Source: Leptolinea sp964446955 | Lineage (GTDB): Bacteria > Chloroflexota > Anaerolineae > Anaerolineales > Anaerolineaceae | Assembly: GCA_964446955.1 (NCBI GenBank) | Contig: CAYUQJ010000003.1 | Coordinates: 62,001-126,000, forward strand | Direction: 5' to 3' | Length of the DNA stretch: 64,000 bases | Shown here: one piece after another, positions 52,098-60,493 of the stretch | Position numbering within the stretch: the stretch's first letter is position 1 | How the letters are laid out: each line of letters begins with the position of its first letter | Notes under the pieces: generated by a model | What the model was told of the DNA's origin: nothing | Database searches by the model: none | What the model saw: the letters and a program-made list of their open reading frames with translations, nothing else | Program-made: the position numbers and the translations under genes

Positions 52098-52699
52098 GCA
52101 GGTTTCTCCGCTTCGAAAACCCGCCATATGCTGTATTTTGACTGGATGAACATATACAATCCAAACATGTCCAGGATTCGTCTTTTTGAACCAGCTGTGC
52201 GTAAAGTATCCAATCGACTGGTGATCTCCCGGGCAAAAAACCCATAATTTTTAAGCCAGTCAAGCAGCATTTTGGAAGAATACACATGGTGGTTTATTTC
52301 CCAACCGCGTTTGCGTTCTTTGCAATTGCGGTCAATTGTTTCCAGTACATCTTTCCGGTAGGTAAAGATCGTCAGAACCCCTCCGGGTTTAAGCACACGA
52401 AAAGCCTCAGAAATGGTAACCTGAGGGTCGGGCATGTAGTCAAATGCCCCTTGATTAAAGACAATATTAAAAGTGCTGTCTGCAAATGGCAATCCATTAG
52501 AGCTGCAATAGAGATTAAGGTCGTCATCTGTCTGATAGAGTTGATTGGGGACGTCACTGCCAAAATAAACTCCTTGGTATTGTTCGACCCAATTCCTGTA
52601 AAGCGCTCCACCACACCCTGTCTCCAATACAGTGTCACCAGGATGTATTTTGGCGGAAAGGTAGTCTTGAACGAATGGGTAGATAGTTCCTCGTCCCAT
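52094..52699 (-). CDS. Class I SAM-dependent methyltransferase
   Basis: 201 residues. Motif I GDTVLETGCGGALYRNWVEQ and FNIVFNQGAFDYMPDPQ followed by EAFRVLKPGGVLTIFTYRK form a complete AdoMet-binding fold. The acidic motif II residue lies in VYFGSDVPNQ. The protein is short and basic at the C-terminus. It belongs to the coupled minus-strand operon: five bases after the FemAB-like gene and overlapping the propeller gene by ATGA. Confidence 0.88.
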   Translation of the reverse strand: MGRGTIYPFVQDYLSAKIHPGDTVLETGCGGALYRNWVEQYQGVYFGSDVPNQLYQTDDDLNLYCSSNGLPFADSTFNIVFNQGAFDYMPDPQVTISEAFRVLKPGGVLTIFTYRKDVLETIDRNCKERKRGWEINHHVYSSKMLLDWLKNYGFFAREITSRLDTLRTAGSKRRILDMFGLYMFIQSKYSIWRVFEAEKPA

Positions 52700-52703
52700 G
52701 GAT

Positions 52704-53789
52704 TTATCGTTGTCCTAAATTGTGAAATAAACCGCGCAGATGGAATAGAACCGGTCGACGGATGATGCATCCGCGATAGAGTGGGTACAACTCTCCTCCA
52801 AAACTCTTCTTAAAATCTGTCAGGCCTTTTCGTTTTCCATCCTTCTCGCCGGGAAATCCTTCACCGCTTTCGTATAATTCCATTCCATTGTCAATAGCCC
52901 ATTGTATCGCTGTCCAATGCAGCAGGTTATTCACGCCGCTCGTTGATCTGCCTTCGCCTGCTGCGGTCCACCCGGATGCAGCATTTTTATACACAGCCTC
53001 GTTATCTGCCGCGACTACCTTTCCTTCGAGCTCCGCGAAGAAGACAATCGAACGTCCATTGGAAACGAAATTTTTCCAAATAGTCTCAAAATAGGCGTAC
53101 GGATGTGGTTGTGCCCCGGTACGATTGTACGTTCGGCAATGCAGGTCGTAATAGATATTTAAATCTTCAATCTGGTTAACCTGTCGAACCTGAAAGCCGT
53201 TTTTTTCCGCTTTACGGATATGGGTACGGCAGTACCCTTCCATGTGATTCCAAATCTCTTCCTTGCTCTTTTTTAAGTCAATCAGATATGTTTGGGAAGG
53301 TAAATTGTCAAAACCGAAATCTATCAAAGGATTAATTCGAGATTCGTCATTTTTTCGAAGAAAAGGCGTGAGTGGAGATAAATATACGCGTATCTCTTCA
53401 GCGTGATTACCCGCAGCTATCTCATGGATAATTTCTATAGCTCTTTCGGTGACCTTAATCCGTTGTTTTTCAGATAGTAGTGGATGACATGCGATCCCAC
53501 CCATTGATTCAATGTGAGAATTTGGAAATACTTTCAGAAACGACCTGTTTATGCGATGTAGGGGGATTATCGCAACTATCTCGCCGCTTTTTTCTTCATC
53601 GACCAGGGCAAAGCTTAAGTCATTTTTGCCTGGCCAGGTGGCTATGGCATCTTGCATGTCATAGGTATGATAAAGCCAGGCATAGGGCGACCTTTCGGCG
53701 AAGGCATCCCATTGCGTTCGGTCTATACCTGTTCGTGGTTTGACAGTCAACTTTGTTAGTGAAAATTGTGGTGGAGGTATCTGTTCCAT
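52704..53789 (-). CDS. FemAB-family GNAT transferase
   Basis: 361 residues with two GNAT-like lobes. The region IWNHMEGYCRTHIRKAEKNG (acceptor-binding turn) and the C-terminal DFKKSFGGELYPLYRG are typical of the FemAB/BioF2-like group. These proteins transfer aminoacyl groups from tRNA or acyl groups to cell-wall precursors or sugars. In glycan loci they decorate an amino sugar. Its start region (bases 53786-53810) is repeated at 57022-57046, next to a decayed second copy of the gene. Confidence 0.87.
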   Translation of the reverse strand: MEQIPPPQFSLTKLTVKPRTGIDRTQWDAFAERSPYAWLYHTYDMQDAIATWPGKNDLSFALVDEEKSGEIVAIIPLHRINRSFLKVFPNSHIESMGGIACHPLLSEKQRIKVTERAIEIIHEIAAGNHAEEIRVYLSPLTPFLRKNDESRINPLIDFGFDNLPSQTYLIDLKKSKEEIWNHMEGYCRTHIRKAEKNGFQVRQVNQIEDLNIYYDLHCRTYNRTGAQPHPYAYFETIWKNFVSNGRSIVFFAELEGKVVAADNEAVYKNAASGWTAAGEGRSTSGVNNLLHWTAIQWAIDNGMELYESGEGFPGEKDGKRKGLTDFKKSFGGELYPLYRGCIIRRPVLFHLRGLFHNLGQR

Positions 53790-54149
53790 TGAATGGTATT
53801 ATAAACGAACCAAACGATGCCCCGCAGTGTCAATATGTTTGTGTAAAAAACCTAGAAATTAGGCAAAAAACTGCAGAAAAAATTCAATACAAAACTACAG
53901 GTACTATTGTTCTTCCCATTGTGGATACCGATTTACGACCTAATGTCCAGGTTTTCTGTCCATTATTAATCCGGGGATCCATTATTACATGGAACTGCTA
54001 ATGATATGCTACACCCCAAGAGGGGATAAGATTGGCTGGTGATGGTTATTTGAGTAGTTAATTAGAGTACCGTCATGTTGATTGATAACTCACGTAGTAA
54101 TTAGCTCATTAACTCCGTAGGAATCTTGTAGAAAGAGCACTTCCTAAGG
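53790..54149. other. Intergenic region upstream of the FemAB-like gene
   Basis: 360 AT-rich bases. The 20-odd bases directly before the FemAB start (to about 53810) contain GAATGGTATTATAAAC and match the region before the decayed FemAB copy at 57022-57046. A plausible -10 lies in that shared piece. I see nothing coding. Confidence 0.4.
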
Positions 54150-55040
54150 TTATTCTTTTGTGGCTAACACATAGAGTGAGGTAGATTGTTCCTTGAAGAA
54201 TTTCTGCCCCAATGTTTCAAGGAAATCATCGAATAACTTATATCTTCTGAGTTTTTCATCCAATGAGAAATGCGGCACACCCCATCCGATATGTTTTATG
54301 TCCAGTATTCTGAAACCAGCCTTCTCAAGTTTTAACTTCAGGGAATTTGCCGTATAAAACTGTACATGATCAGTTTGTTCCAGCATAGTTGGTTGCACCT
54401 TATATGCGAACTGCCACCATGAAGCACCTTCGTTCGGTGTTCCGAGAATTAATAATCCACCCGGAGATAGAATCTTATATATAGTGTCTAATGCTTTCAT
54501 GTCATCGCTGATATGTTCAATAACGTGATGAAAAAAGATCAAATCAAAGAAATTCTGTTTTGATGGATATTCCAAAAGGTCTGCCAAAAATAAAGTAGCA
54601 TCCGGAAAACGAAGGTTTGCTCGAACAAGTCGTGTAAGATTGTAGTCACTTCCGAAAATAAACTTTCCATATTTCTTTAAGTAATTTAGATGGTTCCCAT
54701 CACCGCAGCCCAAATCCAATAACTTCTCAACTTTGTCTTTGTTTTTTGTTGAGAGCCATTCGCTTATTTTTTTCTCGACATAAACGCGCCTTTTCCTATG
54801 CGCTGTCTTATAATTTCCGGATTCTTCAAGGTTTTGTTCTGTAACATACCAGTTTGGCTTAATACTCGCCAAACTTTCTATCTCATTCTCATGAGATTGC
54901 CAATCATTAATAAGAATGGGAATATCATGGATAATTGAGTAGCGTTTTCCGCATTTTGTACAAATCAATGAATCAGAATGAATTTCTGTTGTTGTTCCGG
55001 AGCAATTAACACAGGAAAAAAACTCAAGATTCTTTGGCAT
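54150..55040 (-). CDS. SAM-dependent methyltransferase with N-terminal zinc ribbon
   Basis: 296 residues. Cys10-x2-Cys13 and Cys27-x2-Cys30 (FSCVNCSGT, CTKCGKRYSI) with HDIPILIN form a Trm112-like zinc ribbon, common at the front of methyltransferases in glycan loci. The AdoMet domain follows: KLLDLGCGDGNHLNYL, GSDYNLTRL, FFDLIFFHHVIEHISDD and LSPGGLLILGTPNEG. It overlaps the upstream GT4 by 17 bases, suggesting coupled translation. Confidence 0.9.
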   Translation of the reverse strand: MPKNLEFFSCVNCSGTTTEIHSDSLICTKCGKRYSIIHDIPILINDWQSHENEIESLASIKPNWYVTEQNLEESGNYKTAHRKRRVYVEKKISEWLSTKNKDKVEKLLDLGCGDGNHLNYLKKYGKFIFGSDYNLTRLVRANLRFPDATLFLADLLEYPSKQNFFDLIFFHHVIEHISDDMKALDTIYKILSPGGLLILGTPNEGASWWQFAYKVQPTMLEQTDHVQFYTANSLKLKLEKAGFRILDIKHIGWGVPHFSLDEKLRRYKLFDDFLETLGQKFFKEQSTSLYVLATKE

Positions 55041-56193
55041 TGACGGATTTCTCCAGTAGATTATTATATAAATTGATAATCTGCTTTTCAGATATTTCAG
55101 GTTTCCATAAGCTCATGGCAACCTCTCTTGATTGTTGCCCCATTCTTTCTCGAAGAGTCTGATCCTTTAATAATGATTGAATTCCCGTTTGATATCCTTG
55201 TGCCGAATTTTGCACTTTTAATATGTCTAATTTTTCCAATTCATTTGAGAGATATGGGCTCCGGATATTGTGGACAATGGGTAGACCTATAAGGGCAGCT
55301 TCCATAACAGTTTTGCTAATCTCATAGTTTATTGAATTGTAAACATATACGTCATAGTCTTTAAGAGTATCCATAACAATTTCATTAGATAAATTTGGAA
55401 TAAGAAAAACCCGGTCGCGAAGATCCAATTCATCAATGAGCTGTACAATACTGTCATGCAGGTCGCCATTTCCAACAAGATATAAGGTTACATCAGAAAG
55501 GTTGGCAATTGCGCGAATGATGTTTCTCGGGTCTTTTTGGTCAACAGACTGCCTTCCAATCGAAATACACTTAAGTGTTCCCTGTAACGAATAATCTTCT
55601 TTTTGTTGGGCACCTCTGCCAACAACATTATATATAACGGAATAATTCGTTATACCTTTCTGATCCAGATATGATTCAATTGGGGAATAGACAGCAATAA
55701 CATGATCAAATTTCTGAAGCTGGGATTCAGCTAATTTTTTCCACCTGTTCACATAGAATTTCTGCTGATATGTTGTACAAAGACGCAGGTAATCAACATC
55801 CGGATTTCCATGCAAAGAAATTACTGCCGGAATTTTTTGAGTTTCTTTAACCTTTGCTGCCAGAAAAGAGTGGATGTTGAAACCCTGGCAACGGATTAAA
55901 TCTGGTTGGATTGATTGTGTGATTTTTTTCGCCTGGTTTACCCAATTGATGAGAAAAATGGGTTGCCATCCAAATGAGTATTTAAAGCTAGGTGGAGGTA
56001 ATTTGTGAATGAATAAATTAGCTGATCCAACTGTTTTTTGAATATCACTTATTTGAGGATTATCGTTGTTTGTTAAAATTATATGGACTTCGTCAAAAAG
56101 ATTTCCTGGGTTGTAAAGTCTTTCTGTGAGCTCCCCCTTTTTTGCGAGCACACTTAGAAAATCATTTATGAATAGCAATAATTTTTTTACCAT
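55024..56193 (-). CDS. Glycosyltransferase family 4 (paralogue of the GT4 at 57113-58267)
   Basis: 389 residues, GT-B fold. The opening MVKKLLLFINDFLSVLAKKG with RLYNPGNLFDEVHIILT, the middle AVISLHGNPD and DHVIAVYSPIESYL, and the C-terminal CISIGRQSVDQKDPRNIIRAI and KTVMEAALIGLPIVHNI align along their whole length with the divergent neighbour at 57113. The E-x7-E-like EISKTVMEAA carries the catalytic acidic residues. Sugar specificity unknown. It is first of two genes in its minus-strand unit. Confidence 0.88.
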   Translation of the reverse strand: MVKKLLLFINDFLSVLAKKGELTERLYNPGNLFDEVHIILTNNDNPQISDIQKTVGSANLFIHKLPPPSFKYSFGWQPIFLINWVNQAKKITQSIQPDLIRCQGFNIHSFLAAKVKETQKIPAVISLHGNPDVDYLRLCTTYQQKFYVNRWKKLAESQLQKFDHVIAVYSPIESYLDQKGITNYSVIYNVVGRGAQQKEDYSLQGTLKCISIGRQSVDQKDPRNIIRAIANLSDVTLYLVGNGDLHDSIVQLIDELDLRDRVFLIPNLSNEIVMDTLKDYDVYVYNSINYEISKTVMEAALIGLPIVHNIRSPYLSNELEKLDILKVQNSAQGYQTGIQSLLKDQTLRERMGQQSREVAMSLWKPEISEKQIINLYNNLLEKSVNAKES

Positions 56194-56668
56194 AGCTGAT
56201 TTGAATTAACCCTGAAGATGTCAGATGTTTTTCACAAGGAAAAGAATACCCTTACTTGGATATACAAGTATAAATCTTTTCGAAAACAAGTGAGTTTCTT
56301 ATTGGGTTTATTTTATCTGAAATTGTGATTGATCATAAAGGTAAATCCATTTGATGAGGTATCAAAAAAATGATTTGGGAAAAATCGAACTAATGAACTA
56401 ATTGATCAACTAGAGATTTATTAAAAGAAAAATACGATCTTTAGTATGCTAATAATGTTCAGATTATCATAAAGAAATGCTCTTATATAAAATCCCATGC
56501 CTCTTCTTTATAATTGAATTCAATTATGTGTGTTGGCGGAAGTGATTTTTCAAAAAAGTAATTTTACGACAGGGTAACTAAGGGCTGTTATTGAATTGAA
56601 GAAAATGCGGAAAAGGAGGATAAAAGCCCCGGTTTATTTGACTTTATTTTCCAAAGCAATCTTATATA
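56194..56668. other. AT-rich intergenic region
   Basis: 475 bases without a supported gene. It contains a perfect 18-base palindrome, ATAATTGAA/TTCAATTAT, at 56510-56527, of unknown role. The boundary with the decayed FemAB copy at 56669 is abrupt. Confidence 0.35.
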
Positions 56669-57026
56669 TTAATTCCACGGCTTTTTTGTCACCTTAATCC
56701 GTTGTTTTTCAGAAACCTGTGGATAACAGGCAAAACTACCTATTGATTCAATGTTGAATTTTGTTGTCATTTCTAAATATGGTTTTTTCCATTGATCCAG
56801 GTAGATGGTGGGAAGATTGTTGCCGCCAATTACTTTATCAACCAGGCAAAAGTTCAATATACTTTTTCATTTCCAGGGGGCAATTCATTCTGAAAGTTAT
56901 TAGTTGTATAGAGGCAGGTTCCGTGCGATCTCTATGCAAATCCAATTCATAGCTTGCGATTAATATATGTTTGTGTAATGAATGAAAAATTGTAAAATAA
57001 ATCGGAGTTGAGGTGTTTTTCCGATT
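56669..57026 (-). pseudogene. Decayed FemAB-family gene (truncated second copy)
   Basis: Translated on the minus strand, several frames align with the intact FemAB protein (52704-53789): FA-stop-RSHGTCLY against FAERSPYAWLY, LNFCLVDKV against LSFALVDEE, and FNIESIGSFACYPQVSEKQR against SHIESMGGIACHPLLSEKQR, then RIKVTKK against RIKVTER. Internal stops and loss of everything after the equivalent of about residue 130 show that it is a remnant. The start region also matches (57022-57046 against 53786-53810), but the ATG is changed. It marks an old duplication of the FemAB segment. Confidence 0.85.
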
Positions 57027-57112
57027 GAATGGTATTATAAACAAACTCAGATTAGCCATCTTGATAAAGATTGGTTTTGAAAGTTGCTACAAAATATTTT
57101 GAGGTAATAATT

Positions 57113-58267
57113 TTGACTAACAAGCTTCTGGTTATTCTTAATTATCCAGTTTCTGCATTATTGAATAAGGGTGAGTACCCGATAGGGTATTACAATCCCG
57201 GAGATGTTTTCGATGAGATTCATCTGCTGATTACAGTTCCCGATGATGTTGATCAGACAGCGGTGCAATTTACTGGAGGCAAGGGAAATGTTTTTGTGCA
57301 CGTGATGCCTGCTCCAACCATGCGTCAATCGTTGGGCTGGCAACTATTTCTACTTAAAAAATGGGTTACACGTTGCGTTAAACTGACATCACAGATTTCT
57401 CCAAATCTTATTAGAGTACATAATAATTTTATTCAGGGATATCTTGCTTCAGAGATAAAGAAGAAATTGGGAATACCCTACGTAATTTCTTTGCATGGTG
57501 TGTGGGACCGTGATGACCTTGGCTCGTTTCTGCAAAAGTTTATTCGTTTTTTTCGAACTAAGTTCGAAAAAAACTCCCTGAAAAATGCCGATGCAGTAAT
57601 TGCTGTATATAGCCCGATAGTACGTTATGCCCGTGATTATGGAGCGAAGAATATCCATGTGATCTATAATGCGGTTGCGGTTCATGACATGCCGAAAAAG
57701 AAAAGTTATGCGCTATCAACACCGCCAAAATTGATAACGATTAACCGTATGAACCGTGAAAAGAACCCGGAGAATATCATCCGGGCTGTGAAAGACATTG
57801 ATTGCAGCTACGTTCTTGTGGGTGATGGGCCATACAGACCGCGCATGGAAGCTCTCGTAAGGGAGTTGGATATAGAAAAAAAAGTAAGATTTATTCCATC
57901 CATGCCTAACATTGAATTACTGGAAATGCTGGCCGGATGTGATATTTTGGTATCGCATTGTGATTACTGGGGAATTTCCAAATCCCTGATAGAGAGCGCA
58001 CTGTTGGGTCTCCCGATTATAATAAACCGCCATCCGGTGGAGCCAATTGCTGATCTGGAAGGCGGATGGGTTTCTTTGTGTGAAAATACTCCTGAAAGCT
58101 ACAGAAACGCGATTTTAACGTTGTTACAGAATGAAACTAAAAGAAAACGACAGGGATTATCTGCATTTGACCATGCACACATGATCTTTGACCCCAAAAA
58201 ATTGAACGAAAAAGTCGCAGACATATACCGTGAATTAATGATTGGAATGGAAAAAATTACGGAGTAA
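57113..58267 (+). CDS. Glycosyltransferase family 4 (paralogue of the GT4 at 55024-56193)
   Basis: 384 residues. MTNKLLVILNYPVSALLNKG with GYYNPGDVFDEIHLL aligns with the start of the paralogue on the other strand. YVISLHGVWDRDD, ADAVIAVYSPIVRY, LITINRMNREKNPENIIRAV and ISKSLIESALLGLPIIINR are the GT4 blocks. I chose TTG 57113: GAGG stands eight bases before it, and its N-terminus then lines up exactly with the paralogue, unlike the in-frame TTG 57071. It is followed 37 bases later by the UDP-sugar epimerase gene. Confidence 0.88.
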   Translation: MTNKLLVILNYPVSALLNKGEYPIGYYNPGDVFDEIHLLITVPDDVDQTAVQFTGGKGNVFVHVMPAPTMRQSLGWQLFLLKKWVTRCVKLTSQISPNLIRVHNNFIQGYLASEIKKKLGIPYVISLHGVWDRDDLGSFLQKFIRFFRTKFEKNSLKNADAVIAVYSPIVRYARDYGAKNIHVIYNAVAVHDMPKKKSYALSTPPKLITINRMNREKNPENIIRAVKDIDCSYVLVGDGPYRPRMEALVRELDIEKKVRFIPSMPNIELLEMLAGCDILVSHCDYWGISKSLIESALLGLPIIINRHPVEPIADLEGGWVSLCENTPESYRNAILTLLQNETKRKRQGLSAFDHAHMIFDPKKLNEKVADIYRELMIGMEKITE

Positions 58268-58304
58268 TTTATAATTAGAAGATTCCCTTTACCAGAGATA
58301 GTAA

Positions 58305-59405
58305 ATGAAAATTCTAAGCATTGTTGGGGCAAGGCCCCAATTAATAAAAGCTGCACCAGTTGGACGGGAATTAACCAAACAGGGGCATGAAAATGTTCTG
58401 GTTCACACAGGCCAGCACTACGATTACAAGTTATCCAAAGTATTCTTTGATGAATTGAATATCCCCGCACCGGATTTCAACCTGGAAGTTGGGGCGAATA
58501 AACCTGTTCTACAAATGTCATTAATGATGAAGGAACTGGCGCCAATCGTTGAAAAGGTAGACCCAGTTTGTGCAATCCTGTACGGTGACACCAATTCCAC
58601 GCTGGCAGCTGCCATTACAGTATTAAAAATTGGGATTCCCATAATTCACATTGAAGGCGGAGAGCGGAACTTCACATTAGACATGAAGATGGTTCAACCC
58701 TCATCGATCCCCGAGGAAGCCAACCGGGTGTTGGTGGATCATATCAGTGAGATGATTTTCTGCGCGTCTAAGCGTTCTGTGCGAAATTTGGAAATTGAAG
58801 GAATAACTCGCAATGTTTACTGGGTGGGTGATGTGATGTTGGATACTTTTTCACAAATGAGCCTTTTGGCTGAAACGAGATCCAGCATAATCAAGGATTT
58901 GGATCTACGGAGGGATGGATATTTACTTGCAACAGTTCACAGGGCGATCAATACGGATAATCCGGAGCGCTTGCGACAGATCATTCGTGGATTGTGTAGA
59001 AGTGAGCTACCCGTTATTTTTCCAATCCATCCGCGAACCCGAAAAATGATCTCAGAGAATGCATTGAATGATGAATTGGAAGGTAGGCATCATCTACGAA
59101 TTATTGAACCTGTGGGTTATTTTGATATGCTCGAGTTGGAAAAGAATGCCAGGGTAATTGTGACTGATTCCGGCGGTGTGACGCGGGAAGCCTTTTTTGC
59201 CGGGGTCCCGAGTATTATTGTTGACGATACAACAGCCTGGATCGACCTAGTTCAGGCTGGATGGAGCCAACTGGTTGGGGCTGACGCAGAAAAAATCAGC
59301 TCTGCACAAAATTCATCGGGACTACCGATAGAACATGAACCATTTTTGGGAGATGGAAACACATCTGTGCAGATTGTTGAAAGAATTGAGCAGTGGGGGA
59401 AATGA
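58305..59405 (+). CDS. Non-hydrolysing UDP-N-acetylglucosamine 2-epimerase family protein (WecB/WbpI-like)
   Basis: 366 residues. SIVGARPQLIKAAPV, LVHTGQHYDYKLSKVFFDEL, PEEANRVLVDHISE and VTDSGGVTREAFFAGVPS are family motifs. The ending VDDTTAWIDLVQAGW is closer to WbpI (UDP-2,3-diacetamido-glucuronate 2-epimerase) than to WecB. Two departures stand out: HIEAGLRS is replaced by HIEGGERN, with a short insertion before PEE, and the AHR-x-EN region reads TVHRAIN. It would supply a manno-configured amino sugar for the glycan. Its TGA overlaps the next start (ATGA). Confidence 0.85.
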   Translation: MKILSIVGARPQLIKAAPVGRELTKQGHENVLVHTGQHYDYKLSKVFFDELNIPAPDFNLEVGANKPVLQMSLMMKELAPIVEKVDPVCAILYGDTNSTLAAAITVLKIGIPIIHIEGGERNFTLDMKMVQPSSIPEEANRVLVDHISEMIFCASKRSVRNLEIEGITRNVYWVGDVMLDTFSQMSLLAETRSSIIKDLDLRRDGYLLATVHRAINTDNPERLRQIIRGLCRSELPVIFPIHPRTRKMISENALNDELEGRHHLRIIEPVGYFDMLELEKNARVIVTDSGGVTREAFFAGVPSIIVDDTTAWIDLVQAGWSQLVGADAEKISSAQNSSGLPIEHEPFLGDGNTSVQIVERIEQWGK

Positions 59406-60493
59406 CTTCGAATCAATTGCTTTCTCATAATACGATTGATAAAAACGCAAATTCTCATATTAAATCTTATGATCTAATAAATATTTCAATAAAACCTTTT
59501 TTTTTACAGGTTTTTTGGATCATTCTAGCTGCTATCCCGTTTTTGATTTTGACAGAGTTGATTATTCGAATTCCTGGTTTAGATGATAATCTTCCGCCTC
59601 CATCACCATCTATTTCTTTCCCTTACACGGAGTATGAGATTAAATTCAAGCGGTATTTTAAAAATAGCTCATCAAATTGCCTTCTAATAGGAAGTTCGGT
59701 GGTTAATACCGATGTTGATCCTGTTATTCTGGAAGAAAAAATAAATCCCAATCTTACTCGCCCATTATCATGTCTGAATCTTGGGCTCTCTGGCTCTGTT
59801 TTTGAAGTTACAGAAAGTATTCTTAAAACTTTGGTAACATGGAACAAACCCGAAATCGTTTTCATAGGAGTTTCTCCATATGACTTTGATGGCAACTTCA
59901 TAAAAACTCGTCCACTAACAAAAATTCCGACTTTCTCGTATAACAACGGAAACCCGACTTTTATTGGCTGGCTTTTCAATAGATTTCGCTTTCCCTGGTA
60001 TTTTGTGTCGCTCTCGAATCAGTCTAATCCGATATATAGAGAACAAGTTTTTTTTTGGGAAAACCTGGTTGATTCAAAGGGAATGCGAAGGTCTTATGAT
60101 ATTGGTGAGATTGTTATTAGAAGTTGGAGCGTCAAACATAGAGAATACTCGGCAAATCCTGTAGACCTGGCTGCTTTCGACGCACTGTTAGACTATTTGC
60201 ATTCAGAGAATATTGATATTGTAGTTTTTGAAATTCCCACGAATTCCAAATATATTCCCTTTTATCTCCGTGGTGGAGAAGGTGTGTATAAGCGAACATT
60301 TTTGGAACCAGTAACAAAAATACTGGAAAAATATGATATTGAAATGATCTATACGGAACATGATTTACTCAGCCCAGAAAATCTTAATAATTGGCATGAC
60401 CAAACTCATTTGAACGCTTTTGGGGCTGAGGAGTTTACTATTTACCTTACAGATAAAATAGATGAAAGGCAACTCTGGGAAGAATGGAAATAA
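59402..60493 (+). CDS. SGNH/DltD-like membrane-anchored protein
   Basis: 363 residues. One N-terminal transmembrane segment (about 32-56) is followed by an extracytoplasmic domain. CLLIGSSVVNTDVDP holds the putative nucleophile Ser98 or Ser99 after Gly97, and NWHDQTHLNAFGAEEF near the C-terminus has the Asp-x-x-His pair of SGNH hydrolases and DltD. Such proteins partner MBOAT acyltransferases in O-acylating surface polymers. The MBOAT gene follows with a ten-base overlap. It starts at ATG 59402, overlapping the epimerase stop. Confidence 0.75.
   Translation: MTSNQLLSHNTIDKNANSHIKSYDLINISIKPFFLQVFWIILAAIPFLILTELIIRIPGLDDNLPPPSPSISFPYTEYEIKFKRYFKNSSSNCLLIGSSVVNTDVDPVILEEKINPNLTRPLSCLNLGLSGSVFEVTESILKTLVTWNKPEIVFIGVSPYDFDGNFIKTRPLTKIPTFSYNNGNPTFIGWLFNRFRFPWYFVSLSNQSNPIYREQVFFWENLVDSKGMRRSYDIGEIVIRSWSVKHREYSANPVDLAAFDALLDYLHSENIDIVVFEIPTNSKYIPFYLRGGEGVYKRTFLEPVTKILEKYDIEMIYTEHDLLSPENLNNWHDQTHLNAFGAEEFTIYLTDKIDERQLWEEWK

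Noticed and set aside
53753..54001. 82-codon plus-strand frame over the FemAB start
   Set aside because: Overlaps the FemAB start and its promoter region; no family resemblance.
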